From DASYDU01 sp050248495 (GTDB lineage: Bacteria > Planctomycetota > Planctomycetia > Pirellulales > Lacipirellulaceae): a DNA stretch of 64,000 nt. The translations under genes were made by a program, and so were the position numbers. The stretch is from positions 153,666-217,665 of the forward strand of contig JBFWSG010000004.1 in NCBI GenBank assembly GCA_050248495.1. Direction: 5' to 3'. How positions within the stretch are numbered: the first letter of the stretch is position 1; every line of letters starts with the position of its first letter. Below the pieces are notes generated by a model, which made no database searches, was not told the origin of the DNA, and was given only the letters and a program-made list of their open reading frames with translations. Below, piece after piece: positions 34,089 to 44,300 of the stretch.

Positions 34089-34343
34089 ATGGATTTCAAA
34101 CTCATCTTGCTCGTGGTAGCCGCCTTCCTGACGTTCGTCGTCGGCCCGATCGCGCTTGTCTGGATGTTCGTCGACGGGTTTGGCCGCAAGGCGAGCGAAC
34201 GGCCGAGCGGTGGCGGCGGCATTTCCAATATTGTCGGCGCGGCGCTTCAAGAAACCGACCGCTTGCTCTCCCGCCCTTCGATCGAGCATCAGATCGAAAC
34301 CGAACACGCGATCCCCGAGCGCGAGTCGGATGATGGCGAGTGA
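34089..34343 (+). CDS. Small membrane protein (84 aa)
   Basis: An N-terminal hydrophobic helix (about residues 4-27, KLILLVVAAFLTFVVGPIAL) is followed by a short basic turn and a polar, acidic tail of about 50 residues. It is a one-pass membrane protein of unknown function. No family is recognised. It is divergent from the serine hydrolase gene. The ribosome-binding site is weak. Confidence 0.5.
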   Translation: MDFKLILLVVAAFLTFVVGPIALVWMFVDGFGRKASERPSGGGGISNIVGAALQETDRLLSRPSIEHQIETEHAIPERESDDGE

Positions 34344-34485
34344 TTGCCGGCGAGCGTTCGCAGCCAAGAGTCCTCGCTGACAATTGACTAGCGCTTTCGA
34401 TCGACAAATGCGGCGCGAGTGTACCACGGCGCGGGACAGCGTGCGGCGCACGGAATAACTTGACGCGCTGCAGCGTTCTATCTAT

Positions 34486-34637
34486 TGGCGGGCAGGGGTG
34501 TCGCAAAAGCAAACGCTTCCCTGAAAAAGTACTTTGCGGGCCGATCTTCGATTACGAAGGTCCTCGACTTCTCCTGCCCGCCAGTAATACTTTTCAGTCA
34601 GCGTTTCTTTTCAGTCAGCGTTTCTTTTCAGTCAGCG
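34486..34637. repeat. Inverted repeat and 17-bp tandem repeat in the 310-nt gap
   Basis: TGGCGGGCAGG (34486-34496) is perfectly inverted at 34573-34583. Directly after it the 17-bp unit CTTTTCAGTCAGCGTTT occurs at 34590-34606, at 34607-34623 and partly at 34624-34637. The block lies between the small membrane protein and the 3' end of the phosphatase gene. No coding capacity is seen. Confidence 0.8.
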
Positions 34638-34654
34638 CTACTTAATAAACGGCG

Positions 34655-35965
34655 TTACTTATCATTGAGCGGCAGCGGCTCGGCCGTCGCACCTTCCGCC
34701 GGTTTGACACTCAGCAGCTTTGCCACCGTCGGATGAATGCGCAGCGAATCGAGCGGGCCCAGGTCGCGGCCGGGCGATTTCGCGCCCCAGCGGGTGAGGA
34801 TGAAAATGCCGCGCATTTCCTTGTCTTCCGCGGGATCGTAGCTGTGCATGCCGCGGGGAAAATCGTGGTCGCTGTCGACCGGAGCGATGGTGAGCCCGTC
34901 GCGCCAGCCGAACGTGTAACCTTGGTCGAGGCTGATGATGATGTCGCCGGTGCGGCCGGGGGCATCGTAGCCCCATTTGGCCGGCAACTCTTCGCGCCGC
35001 CAGGCCGTGGCAAACGGAAACTCTCGGACCCGCTTGAGCACTTGCTCTTCCAGCGCTGCGCGCTGCGATGCTGGGACCTGATGAAAGTAGACGTTGGCCA
35101 GGCCGCCGCTGGTGTCGGCAATCACTGACTCCGGCACGGCGTCGCCGCCCATCAGGTGGCGAACGCTCACCACCTGCTTGACCTCGCTCATGCCGTGGTC
35201 GGTCGTGATCAACACCCAGAGCGTGTCGCCGGCGGCAGGATTCATGCGCTCGTCAAAGATCTTGGCCACCTGGCCGACGATTTCGAAGAGCAACTGGTCC
35301 ATCTCGGCGACGGCCGCATTGACCGCTTCGCTGTTCGGGCCCATTTTGTGCCCGGCCTTGTCGACGCCGTAGGCGTATCCCATCAGCAGTTGTAGCGGCT
35401 GGCCCTGGGGCGCGCTCTCGAAGTCGGCGCGATATTTGTCGACCACCTGTTGCAGCCGTAGACGATCCGAGAGCTCGGGATCGAAGTCGACGTTGAAGTA
35501 CGCGGTCCGCGGCGTTTCGGGCGGCAGTTGCGCCTGCCCTTCGGAGAGAGGCCAGTCGATTACGGCCGTCCGCACACCTTCCCGCGTGGCCGTGGTCCAG
35601 ATCGGCTCGGCGCGGAGCGATTGCGGCCGCGTCGACAAGTTGAACTCTTCGCCAGTCACGGTATCGAGAAACTTGTTTGAGACGATCCCATGCGCGCCCG
35701 GCAGCACGCCCGTCGCTTCCGACACGTGGCTGGGGAAGGTGAGCGAGGGAAACACCGGCATCAGCTCGCGCGAGTACGCGCCGTGTTCCATCAGGCTTTG
35801 CAGGAAGGGCGACTTGCCGCGGTCAACATAGTCGCCGCGAAACCCATCGACGCTGATCCAGAGCAGAACGTTTCGACCCGCCGGCGGGGCTTCTTCGCCG
35901 ACGCAACTGGCCGGCGCCAAGCACACCAAAAACAAGACGGCCCAGAACTTGAAGATCGATGGCAT
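34655..35965 (-). CDS. Alkaline phosphatase superfamily enzyme, nucleotide pyrophosphatase/phosphodiesterase type
   Basis: The start is ATG 35965 (436 aa), giving a clean signal peptide (MPSIFKFWAVLFLVCLAPAS). The catalytic region reads LLWISVDGFRGDYVD, where the Asp is a metal ligand. The nucleophile region follows in PVFPSLTFPSHVSEATG (Thr/Ser position), and later come ITTDHGMSEV (metal ligands Asp and His) and GMHSYDPAEDKEMRGIFI. This is the ENPP-like pattern. It is an exported phosphodiesterase or phosphatase; the substrate is unknown. Confidence 0.9.
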   Translation of the reverse strand: MPSIFKFWAVLFLVCLAPASCVGEEAPPAGRNVLLWISVDGFRGDYVDRGKSPFLQSLMEHGAYSRELMPVFPSLTFPSHVSEATGVLPGAHGIVSNKFLDTVTGEEFNLSTRPQSLRAEPIWTTATREGVRTAVIDWPLSEGQAQLPPETPRTAYFNVDFDPELSDRLRLQQVVDKYRADFESAPQGQPLQLLMGYAYGVDKAGHKMGPNSEAVNAAVAEMDQLLFEIVGQVAKIFDERMNPAAGDTLWVLITTDHGMSEVKQVVSVRHLMGGDAVPESVIADTSGGLANVYFHQVPASQRAALEEQVLKRVREFPFATAWRREELPAKWGYDAPGRTGDIIISLDQGYTFGWRDGLTIAPVDSDHDFPRGMHSYDPAEDKEMRGIFILTRWGAKSPGRDLGPLDSLRIHPTVAKLLSVKPAEGATAEPLPLNDK

Positions 35966-36131
35966 GACAACCTGCCGACTCAATGATTGTTAAACGAGCG
36001 CCTGATGAATTCGCGGGACCGCTCAATGTAGCCGAGGTAGCGACAAAATCCAACCGGCGCAGAGAAACGGGCCCTAATTTGAGCGTCGCCAACGGTTGCG
36101 AAAAGTTATGCGGAAGAGGGCTCGCGCTCAA

Positions 36132-37220
36132 TCACCAGGTGACGAGCGCCCCGGTCAGGGCGCCGTGATAGAACACGTCGCCTTGCGTGGTCACAACGTC
36201 GAGATCGAGTTGCTGGAGCGTGTAGGCCGCCTGATCGCTGGCGAGGGCGGCGCCGTTGATCCAAAGCAGCTGGTAGCCGCCCAACAGGGCGAAGTGGCGC
36301 GTTACCTGGTAGGAAAGATTGACGCCGATGTCGCCGACGAAAGCCACGTTGCTCTCGGCTGCGCCGCCCTGCAGGATCGAAAAATTGTTGACCCGGTAGC
36401 GGAAGTTATTTTCGGCGTCGTTGCCGTAGACACCTGCTTTGAGCGAACTATTGATCGACAGCGGACTCTCCAAATCCCACAGCCGCAGATCGACGCCCAT
36501 CTGGCCGCCGTACAAGTGATTATCGGTGTTCCACCGGAAGTCGTTGTTCACCAGCGACAGGAGATCGATGTCGTAGTTCAACTTCTCTTGCAGTTCGACC
36601 CAGCGGAAGCCGGCGAGCCACGTCACGCGCTGCGATGTCGGCACGCGAACATTGACTTCGGTGCTATAGAGCTGGGAGTCGTAGGCAGCATCGACGTCGA
36701 ACAAATTGAGCACCGAGGTGTGGCCGATTTCCAGATCCCCGGTGTCCCCGTAATCGAAAGCAGAATTGAAGTCGACTTGGAAGAAGCGGACTTCAACTCC
36801 TACGCCCGATGTCTCACGGGCCAGGTAGACGTCGACGCCGCCGGACCAATCGAAATCGAAGTCGCCGCCCGCCGAGACTGCGATCAAGCCGCCGGCCGGC
36901 CGGGCGATCACGTCGCCCTCGGGCTTCGAACGGTCGAGAATCACGGCGCCGACTCTTCCCGTCCAAACCGGAGCGCAGTCGAATTCCTGGAAATCACACC
37001 AGGCATCGTTTGTCTCGTTCGTGAGTGCGACGAGCTTGCCGTCGAGCGGGTCGCCTGTGAGCTGATGGCCATCGACCACGGCGACCACGACCGGGATGTT
37101 GTCGAGCTTTCGTTCGGCCGGAACGGCTGCCGAAGGAATTGCTTGGGTCGCATCGGCAGCGGCGACGGCTGTTGCCAGAGCAAAGGCAATTCCGGCCCAA
37201 ATTCGCACGATGGTGCGCAC
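36132..37220 (-). CDS. Outer-membrane beta-barrel protein, BBP7-like
   Basis: The start is GTG 37220, eight bases after GGGAGG. The 362-residue protein has a signal peptide (about 1-24) and alternating hydrophobic/polar strands with aromatic girdle residues over residues 90-362. Examples are TWLAGFRWVELQEKLNYD, LYGGQMGVDLRLWD and RHFALLGGYQLLWINGAAL, ending in VTW. The GFRWxxLxE pattern is characteristic of planctomycete BBP7-type barrels. It is likely an outer-membrane protein. Confidence 0.8.
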   Translation of the reverse strand: MRTIVRIWAGIAFALATAVAAADATQAIPSAAVPAERKLDNIPVVVAVVDGHQLTGDPLDGKLVALTNETNDAWCDFQEFDCAPVWTGRVGAVILDRSKPEGDVIARPAGGLIAVSAGGDFDFDWSGGVDVYLARETSGVGVEVRFFQVDFNSAFDYGDTGDLEIGHTSVLNLFDVDAAYDSQLYSTEVNVRVPTSQRVTWLAGFRWVELQEKLNYDIDLLSLVNNDFRWNTDNHLYGGQMGVDLRLWDLESPLSINSSLKAGVYGNDAENNFRYRVNNFSILQGGAAESNVAFVGDIGVNLSYQVTRHFALLGGYQLLWINGAALASDQAAYTLQQLDLDVVTTQGDVFYHGALTGALVTW

Positions 37221-37434
37221 GCCGCCGACCTCCCTGTCGCGCTGACCGCTGAAGACTCGCCCTCCTGGCTCGTCCGATTAATCGGTCAACTTTTCTCTCC
37301 ATCGGCGCGGGCGACTACGACAGGCCGCGCTAACGCGCGCGGCGAGTACGACTAGTAAGACTGGCCGTCTTTCTCCGAGCGGCAATCGCCGCCCCATCGG
37401 AATATTTTGCCACATCGATCGATGGGCGAACGGC

Positions 37435-38244
37435 TCAGCGCTGCTGCGGTTTCCCGGTTACACCCTGGGGTCCGATGCTCACGCCCGGCGGCAACGCCCG
37501 CTGCCCGCGAGCACGTTCGTTGACGCGCTGCTGGATCGCTTGCAGCTCCTGACTGTCGAGCTTGCCGTCGCCGTTCTGGTCGGTGCCGCGGAGCATGCCA
37601 CGAAGGTTGTTCGGCATCTCATCCGCCGATAGCTGTCCATCGCCGTTGCGATCAAACTGCGACAAGTTGGCCGTCGGCCGCGGATCGGCGCCGAAGCCAC
37701 CCGCTCCACGGAAACCCTGCTGCGCGCCGCCACCATTACCAAAGCCGGGGCCGCCAAACTGTGGTTGCGTGCCCTGAATGACGTTGGCCAGCTCCGCGCG
37801 ATCGAGCGCTCCGTCGCCATTTGTATCGGCGGTCGAGAGCAGTTGAGCCAGGTGACGCGGCAATTCGGACTTAGAGAGTTTGCCGTCGCCGTCTTTGTCG
37901 TTTTCCATCGCGTGCTCGATCATCGCTTGCGGGTTGGGCGGTCCGCCCATGACTTCGTCGCGCGTGATCTTGCCGTCCTTGTCGGCGTCGAGCTGCTTGA
38001 GCGCAACGACGGCCTTACGCAGTTCGCGCATCGTAATTGCGCCATCGTGGTCAGTGTCGATCGCGTCAAACATTGTGTTGGGCATCGTATTTGGCATAGC
38101 ATTGGGCGGCGGGCCGGCCGGTCCGCCGGGTCCCGGCGATCCGTATCGAGGACCGCTGCCCGCGCCCAGATTGCCTGTCGTTTGGGCCAGCGCGGCGGTG
38201 GCCAGTTCAATCGCGCAGACCAGTGCCAATATCCACGTTCTCAT
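37435..38244 (-). CDS. Exported EF-hand protein (six Ca2+-binding loops)
   Basis: The start is ATG 38244 (269 aa), with AAGGGA upstream and a signal peptide (MRTWILALVCAIELATAALA). Six canonical EF loops are readable: DTDHDGAITMRE, DADKDGKITRDE, DKDGDGKLSKSE, DTNGDGALDRAE, DRNGDGQLSADE and DQNGDGKLDSQE. They are separated by Gly/Pro/Phe-rich linkers. All six loops keep the acidic positions 1, 3, 5 and 12. It is a periplasmic or surface Ca2+-binding protein, a type frequent in planctomycetes; its partner is unknown. Confidence 0.9.
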   Translation of the reverse strand: MRTWILALVCAIELATAALAQTTGNLGAGSGPRYGSPGPGGPAGPPPNAMPNTMPNTMFDAIDTDHDGAITMRELRKAVVALKQLDADKDGKITRDEVMGGPPNPQAMIEHAMENDKDGDGKLSKSELPRHLAQLLSTADTNGDGALDRAELANVIQGTQPQFGGPGFGNGGGAQQGFRGAGGFGADPRPTANLSQFDRNGDGQLSADEMPNNLRGMLRGTDQNGDGKLDSQELQAIQQRVNERARGQRALPPGVSIGPQGVTGKPQQR

Positions 38245-38544
38245 GTTTCTGTCCCTTCGGAAGCGGTGTGGAATGAGCGGATCGCTGGCCGAGCACGGCC
38301 GGCCCCCTCTCCAATTGTAGTCCGTCTCAGAATTTAAACGCTGCAACCGCCATAAAGTGGCGGAAATCCAGCAGATTTCCGGCCTCTGCGGCGAATCGCT
38401 CAAGTGCTATTTTTCGGTCCACCGATGATGCCGGCAGGGGGCATCAATCCGAGTGAGCTGAGCGGTCGCATTGACCGTGGCGCGACGTCGCACAAATCGA
38501 TCTTTGAGGGCAACACACTCCCGCGCGAAAGGATTCGCCAAATC

Positions 38545-39441
38545 ATGAGCCGACTCACCAAGGCCTGGCGCAGCACGCGTTTTTATCGGAGCCGCATTGC
38601 CTGGCGGTTGCCGAAGCTGCTGGTGATCGGCGCTCAGAAGTGCGGGACTTCGGCGTTATTCCATTATCTCGCACAGCATCCACGGCTGGTGCCGTCGATC
38701 GAGAAAGAGGTCGAGTTTTTTCAGAGCGATTTGCGGTACGGTTATGGCATGGAGTGGTATGCCAATCGGTGGCCGACCAAGGTGCCGGCGGGTGCGGTCC
38801 GTTTCGAGGCTTCACCGGCATATTTGGCGACTCAGGGTGCGGCGGAGAGAATTCGTCGCTGGCTGCCGGACGTGCGAATCGTGGCGATCCTGCGCGACCC
38901 GGTGCTACGGGCATACTCGGCGTGGCAGATGTATCGTCAGCAATTGGCAGATGATCCGGAATTCTATCGGAAACATTGGACGAGTCGCTATTTCCCAGCA
39001 GAGGTCGCCCGGATCGCCCTGCGCACTGCCGAGGAGCTGGATGATTTTCAGCTGGCGATTGAGCGCGAAGCCGCCTGTCTGGAACGCGGGCAGACGATGG
39101 AGTGGAGCGTCCTGGAGTTGGGCCTGTACGGGCCTCAGTTGAAGAGCTATTTCGAATTGTTTCGGCCCGAGCAGCTGCTGGTGCTCGACAGCAACGACCT
39201 GCGAACAAGGCGCGTGCGGACGCTTAATCGCGTGCTGGCGTTTCTCGGTTTGCCCGAATCGGATTGGGTGAACACCGATTTGGGCGACGTATTTGTCGGC
39301 AAATGGGGAGCGCCGATGTCACAGCGAGTGCGCGACTACTTGAGCGACTACTATCGCGAGTCGAACCAGATGCTAGCAGAGATGCTCGAGCTGCCGCCGT
39401 TATTTGTCCGCGAACCGCGCGATTGCCGCGCGTCGGCGTAA
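38545..39441 (+). CDS. Sulfotransferase domain protein
   Basis: The start is ATG 38545 (298 aa). LLVIGAQKCGTSALFHYLAQHP is the 5'-phosphosulfate-binding loop, of which GAQKCGTSAL is the diagnostic part. EKEVEFF follows, and later VRIVAILRDPVLRAYSAWQMYR, with the RDPxxRAYS 3'-phosphate motif. These enzymes transfer sulfate from PAPS to carbohydrates or other acceptors. With planctomycetes' rich sulfated-glycan metabolism, an exopolysaccharide acceptor is plausible but not shown. Confidence 0.9.
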   Translation: MSRLTKAWRSTRFYRSRIAWRLPKLLVIGAQKCGTSALFHYLAQHPRLVPSIEKEVEFFQSDLRYGYGMEWYANRWPTKVPAGAVRFEASPAYLATQGAAERIRRWLPDVRIVAILRDPVLRAYSAWQMYRQQLADDPEFYRKHWTSRYFPAEVARIALRTAEELDDFQLAIEREAACLERGQTMEWSVLELGLYGPQLKSYFELFRPEQLLVLDSNDLRTRRVRTLNRVLAFLGLPESDWVNTDLGDVFVGKWGAPMSQRVRDYLSDYYRESNQMLAEMLELPPLFVREPRDCRASA

Positions 39442-39450
39442 GCGCGATAC

Positions 39451-40170
39451 TCAGCGTCGTGAAACGGGTCGACGCATTCCCGCAATCGCCGTCAGGTAAG
39501 CGAACATCAGCGTCGCTCCGCCCGGCTCTGGCACGCGCAGATACTGCAGGTGGTCGACTTCCCAGTCGGTGCTGTTGGGCATCGTGATCGTGATCCGCGA
39601 GATGCCGTCCGGATTGATCGCGCCGAAGAAGCGGTCCTCGGCGGTGGCCCCGGTGATCGCGCCGTCGCCGAGCATGTCGGCCACGGTCATGCCGAGCGAT
39701 TCATTCGCCGGGCCGAACGCTTCGAAGATCACGGTACCCACGCCGAGCGGGCCGCCGTCGACAGCGCCGACGTCTGTCCACACGATACCGGCGCGGGTCG
39801 GTAAATGGCCGAGCGCGACCGCATCGAATTGGAACGAGAAGGTATTGGTCTGTCCGCCAGTAAGGAGCGATCGGCCGAGAGTGCCGGAGCCGTCGATGGT
39901 TCCATCATCGCTGTCGACGGAGTCGGTAAGTTCGCTGGGCGCGGTGATGATTCCACCGGGCGAGAGTGTGACGCCGGCAGTGCTCAGACTGCCGTCTTCA
40001 AAATTCTCCAGATAGAAGTACTCGTTGACGGCCGTGCCGATCGGACTGTTGGCGACGCTTAGGTACGGAGTGGGCGGGAGCAGGGTCGCCGCGATCGTGT
40101 CATTCACCACAACGGACAAGCAGATGATAAAGAATGCGGCCGCTCCAACGTTCTTGCCCCAGCGCTGCAT
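39451..40170 (-). CDS. PEP-CTERM protein
   Basis: ATG 40170 follows GGGAGG. The 239-residue protein has a signal peptide (about residues 5-27) and a beta-rich body of about 185 residues. The C-terminus is RVPEPGGATLMFAYLTAIAG with a terminal RRPVSRR. The body (FYLENFEDGSL, TFSFQFDAVALGHLPTRAGIVWTDVG, ISRITITMPNS) resembles the lectin-like domain often carried by PEP-CTERM proteins with a DHLQYxxVPEP junction. It converges with the sulfotransferase gene. Confidence 0.88.
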   Translation of the reverse strand: MQRWGKNVGAAAFFIICLSVVVNDTIAATLLPPTPYLSVANSPIGTAVNEYFYLENFEDGSLSTAGVTLSPGGIITAPSELTDSVDSDDGTIDGSGTLGRSLLTGGQTNTFSFQFDAVALGHLPTRAGIVWTDVGAVDGGPLGVGTVIFEAFGPANESLGMTVADMLGDGAITGATAEDRFFGAINPDGISRITITMPNSTDWEVDHLQYLRVPEPGGATLMFAYLTAIAGMRRPVSRR

Positions 40171-40294
40171 GTGATCCTCCCAGAGATTCGTGCAAAGGCT
40201 GGAGCGAAGTCTAGCGAGCGGGCGGCGCGCGGGTCAAGCTGCAAGCAGGCGGGCACGACAGATTGTCGCGAGTCAAGACGAGTTCTTCGCTGAA

Positions 40295-40729
40295 TCAACG
40301 GGACGCACAAGGATCGTATGTGCCGAAGCTCCAAATGTGGCCTTCCAGATCGCGGCAGGTGAAGCCGCGGCCGCCATACGGTTCATCTTTGATGTCGAGG
40401 AGGATCTCGGCTCCGGCAGCTTTGGCGCGGCGGTAAATCTCATCCGCATCGGTCACGATCACGCAGATGGTTTGCGTTTCGCAACCGCCAATTTCATCCG
40501 GCTGCTTGATCCAACGGCCGAACGGCGTGTCGGTCCGCCTGGTGCCGCACATGATCATGCCGTTGCCGAAGGTCAGCTCCGCGTGCATGATGCTGCCGTC
40601 TTCGCCCGGGTAAACCGCGTGCTTCTCAAATCCAAACGTGCTGCAGATCCACTCGATCGCGGCGGCCGCATCACGGTAGCTCAAGCAAGGGATGACATTC
40701 GCTTTGGTTTGCTTGGCGAGCTGCGACAT
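40295..40729 (-). CDS. VOC superfamily (glyoxalase-like) protein
   Basis: The start is ATG 40729, behind AGGAGC (144 aa). The pattern is that of PhnB-like/VOC proteins: VIPCLSYRDAAAAIEWICSTFGFE, MHAELTFGNGMIM, a middle VIVTDADEIYRRAKAAGAEI and RGFTCRDLEGHIWSFGTY. The last block holds the conserved Glu before the C-terminal His/Trp. It may be a metal-dependent lyase, dioxygenase-like protein or resistance protein; the sequence does not decide. It is cytoplasmic. Confidence 0.9.
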   Translation of the reverse strand: MSQLAKQTKANVIPCLSYRDAAAAIEWICSTFGFEKHAVYPGEDGSIMHAELTFGNGMIMCGTRRTDTPFGRWIKQPDEIGGCETQTICVIVTDADEIYRRAKAAGAEILLDIKDEPYGGRGFTCRDLEGHIWSFGTYDPCASR

Positions 40730-40967
40730 GAGATTGCTCCTTCTGTCTTCGACCGGCTGAGTCGATTGCACGCCCGGCCATTGTATGCGAAGCGTGAGCC
40801 GGTCGACATGATTCGGCTAACTTGAAGGGGCGCCGCCAGTTAAATCGCTGCCAAGATTCGGCACGGCTTTTGCGAACTACCGAGGGAGGCATCTCTCCGG
40901 CGATCGAGCGACGCTGTGCCGACGATCGAGCGTTGCCGGTTCAGACACGTTTCGAGAAAGGTGAGTC

Positions 40968-41099
40968 ATGAAGAACGGGAAAATCGAGCGGGCTGCAGAG
41001 CGGGCTGGAAAGATTAAGTATGGTCTCGCGGCCTGGTTGATCGGTCTGCCGCTGCCGATCATCATCCTGGCGCTGTTTTGGGGCGGTTGCGACTTCTAG
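40968..41099 (+). CDS. Small single-span membrane protein (43 aa)
   Basis: A 43-codon frame with ATG 40968, seven bases after AAAGGTG, encodes a basic N-terminus, then KYGLAAWLIGLPLPIIILAL, then FWGGCDF. The GLPLPI helix with a terminal GCD motif looks like a conserved planctomycete miniprotein of unknown role. It is separate from the following cytochrome gene. Confidence 0.65.
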   Translation: MKNGKIERAAERAGKIKYGLAAWLIGLPLPIIILALFWGGCDF

Positions 41100-41337
41100 G
41101 AGTTGCCTTATCGAGCGGAATTGGTTGGCGCGCGAGCAGCGTGGATCGGCATCGCTCGCGCGCCCGTTTGGCCGCTCGTTTTAAGACAGCGCCACGATTT
41201 GCCGGGGAATCTGCACGTTTCCCGCCGCGCCGCAATCCTGTCTCGTTCCACAGGCCCTAGTTATAATGGAGAAAACGGCAGTCGAGGCCGTTTTTCTGCC
41301 ATTTTCCGCGTGGACCGGACGAGCGGGTTTGATATCG

Positions 41338-44300
41338 ATGAGCGCTCGTGGGCGATTCCTGTTGGCGTGCACCATCGCAGTCTGCGCGAGCGGTGCGTAC
41401 GCGTCGGACGGGGAGCAAGGGGCCAAGATCGACTACGATCGTCAGATCCGGCCGATACTCTCGGACAAGTGTTATCGGTGCCATGGGCCGGACGCTGAAA
41501 CGCGCGAGGCCGACATGCGGCTCGACCGGCGCGACGGTATCTCGAACGACGTGTTGATGCCGGGCAAGCCCGATGAAAGCGAATTGGTGCGGCGGATCAT
41601 GAGCGAGGACGAGGCGGAGCGGATGCCGCCGCCCGATTCTCACCTCGCGCTCTCCAATGAAGAGAAGCGGCTGATCTCCCAATGGATCGCCGAGGGCGCC
41701 GAGTTCACGGAGCATTGGTCGTTTCGCCCGCTGCCGAAGGAAGTTGTGGTTCCGGCCGTGCGCGACGAGAGCTGGCCGCGGAACGAGATTGACCGGTTCG
41801 TGCTCGCGCGGCTGGAGAGAGCAGGTTTGCAGCCGTCACCGCAGGCAGACCGATTGCGGTTGTTGAGGCGCGTGACGCTCGATCTCACGGGTTTGCCGCC
41901 GACGCTGCCCGAGATTCAGGATTTTGAGCAGGTGTCGGCGAAAGATGGAGAGGCGGCACTCGTCAATGCAGTCGATCGATTGCTGGCGAGTTCAGCGTAT
42001 GGTGAGCAGATGGCCGTCGCCTGGCTGGATGCGGCGCGGTATGCCGATTCGTACGGCTATCAGAGCGATCAGCTCAATACTCAGTGGCCATACCGGGACT
42101 GGGTCGTGAGGGCGCTGAATTCCAACGTGCCGTTCGACCAGTTCCTGACTTGGCAGCTGGCGGGCGACTTGCTCGACCATCCGACGCGGGAACAGATTCT
42201 GGCGACCGCGTTCAACCGGCTGCATCGACTCACGAACGAAGGGGGTTCGATCGCCGAGGAATGCCGGGCGGAGATCGCGGCCGATCGCGTGCAGACATTC
42301 GGCACGGCGCTGTTGGGCCTGACGATCGAGTGCGCCCGCTGCCACGATCACAAATACGACCCGATCACGACGCGCGACTACTATAGCTTGTCTGCCTTCT
42401 TCAATTCGATCGACGAGAGCGGGATGTACATCGAAACGGCGAAAGTGCCGACGCCTTCGCTGTTGTTGCCGACGGTGGAACAGGAAGCGGCGCTCTCGGA
42501 CGCGAAGCAGGCGATCGCGGCGGCTGAGGCGGAGCTCGAGCGACAGAAAGTGGAGGCGGAATCTCGCCTTGCCGACTGGTTGGCGAGTGAGCGTCCGTCG
42601 GCGGCCGAATTACGGCCTCTCCTGAACGAGTCGTTCGAAGGAGAATTATTCGAATTAGCGTCGCAATCGCTGGATCCGAAGTCCAGAGATGAGGCGACGC
42701 ATTTGCAGCGAGTGCCAGGCGTACGCGGTAACGGCGTGCGGTTCGACGGCGACTTTGCAGCCTACTTGGACGACTCACTGCACGCCGATCGCAGCGACGA
42801 GTTCAGCGTCGATTTCTGGCTCCGCGACACGGAGCGGAATTCGTTGCCTGTGGTCGTGCTGCAAAAGACGCAAGGGACCGACGTCGGCTACAACGGCTTT
42901 GACGTGATGCTCGCGGCAGGATTCCTGGAAGCGCGGTTGTTTCGCGTATGGCCCGGTAACGGCATCGGCGTGCGTGCGCTGGAACCGATCGCCAAAGGCC
43001 AGTGGCAGCACATGACCATTACGTACGACGGTTCGAGCCGGGCTAGCGGATTTCGGCTGTACTTCGCCGGGAAGGAAGTGCCGACCGCAATCGTGCGGGA
43101 CCGAATCTACAAGTCGACGGTCGGCGGCAATTACGGTAAAGGACACTTGATGCTGGGAGGGCGGTTCCGTGATCGCGGCTTCCAGGGCGGCGAAATCGAT
43201 GAGCTGCAACTGTTCGATCGCGTACTTGCGCCGCTGGAGATTGAAAATTTGCAGGACGCTAACGCAATGGCGGCCGCGCTTGCCGATCCCGCGGCCCGAC
43301 GCGAAGAAGTGCAAGCGTACTACCTGGCGGCAGTCGATCCGCTCGTCCAGCAAGCCCGCGATAAGCTGCGCGCGGCACGGCAGGCGCTCGTCGAGGCGGA
43401 GAATCCGATTCAAGAGATTCCCGTGATGCAGGAATTGCCGGAGCCGCGCCCAACCTACGTTTTGCCGCGCGGTGCGTACGACGCACCCAAAACGGACGCG
43501 AATCGGGTCGAGCGGCGCACGTTCGAAGAGATTCTTAGTCCGCTGCCGCCCGATGCGCCGCGCGACCGATTGGGGTTGGCCAGGTGGCTCACCGCGCCGG
43601 ATCATCCGCTCACGGCGCGGGTGTTCGTGAATCGCATGTGGGCGAATTTCTTTGGTCGCGGACTGGTAGCGACGCCGGAAAACTTTGGCCGGCAGGGAGC
43701 GGCGCCGACGCATCCGGAGTTGCTCGATTGGCTCGCACGCGATTTCGTCGATCACGGCTGGGATGTGAAGCGGCTCTGCCGCCAGATCGTGCTTTCAGCG
43801 ACCTATCAGCAGGACTCGCGGCTGCGCCCGGAATTGCGCGAAAAGGACGCCGAGAATTTGTTGCTCGCGCGGGGGCCGAGCCGGCGGTTGTCGGCGGAGC
43901 AGATTCGGGACGTGGCCCTGGCGGCGTCGGGACTATTGAATCGCGAGCTGGGGGGGCCTCCGGTATCGCCCTACCAGCCGGGCGAGGATTTGTGGCGGGA
44001 AGCGAATCAAATGTCGCCGGCCTACCAGCAATCGGTCGGGACGGCGCTCCATCGGCGGTCGCTCTATTCTGTGTGGAAGCGGACAGTGCCGTTGCCGAAC
44101 ATGTTGGCCTTCGATTCGCCGACGCGAGAAGTGTGCGTGGTATCGCGCGGGCGGACAAGCACGCCGCTGCAGGCACTGGTCCTGCTGAATGACGTGCAGT
44201 TTGTCGAGGCAGCGCGGGCGCTGGCGGAAACGGTGGCGGCGGAACACCAAGAGACGGTCGATCAAATCAACGCGGCGTTCTTGCGGCTGACCGGTCGAAG

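Noticed and set aside
34590..34637. Short tandem repeats considered as a CRISPR array
   Set aside because: The units abut without spacers, are only 17 bp, and no cas genes are present in the window.
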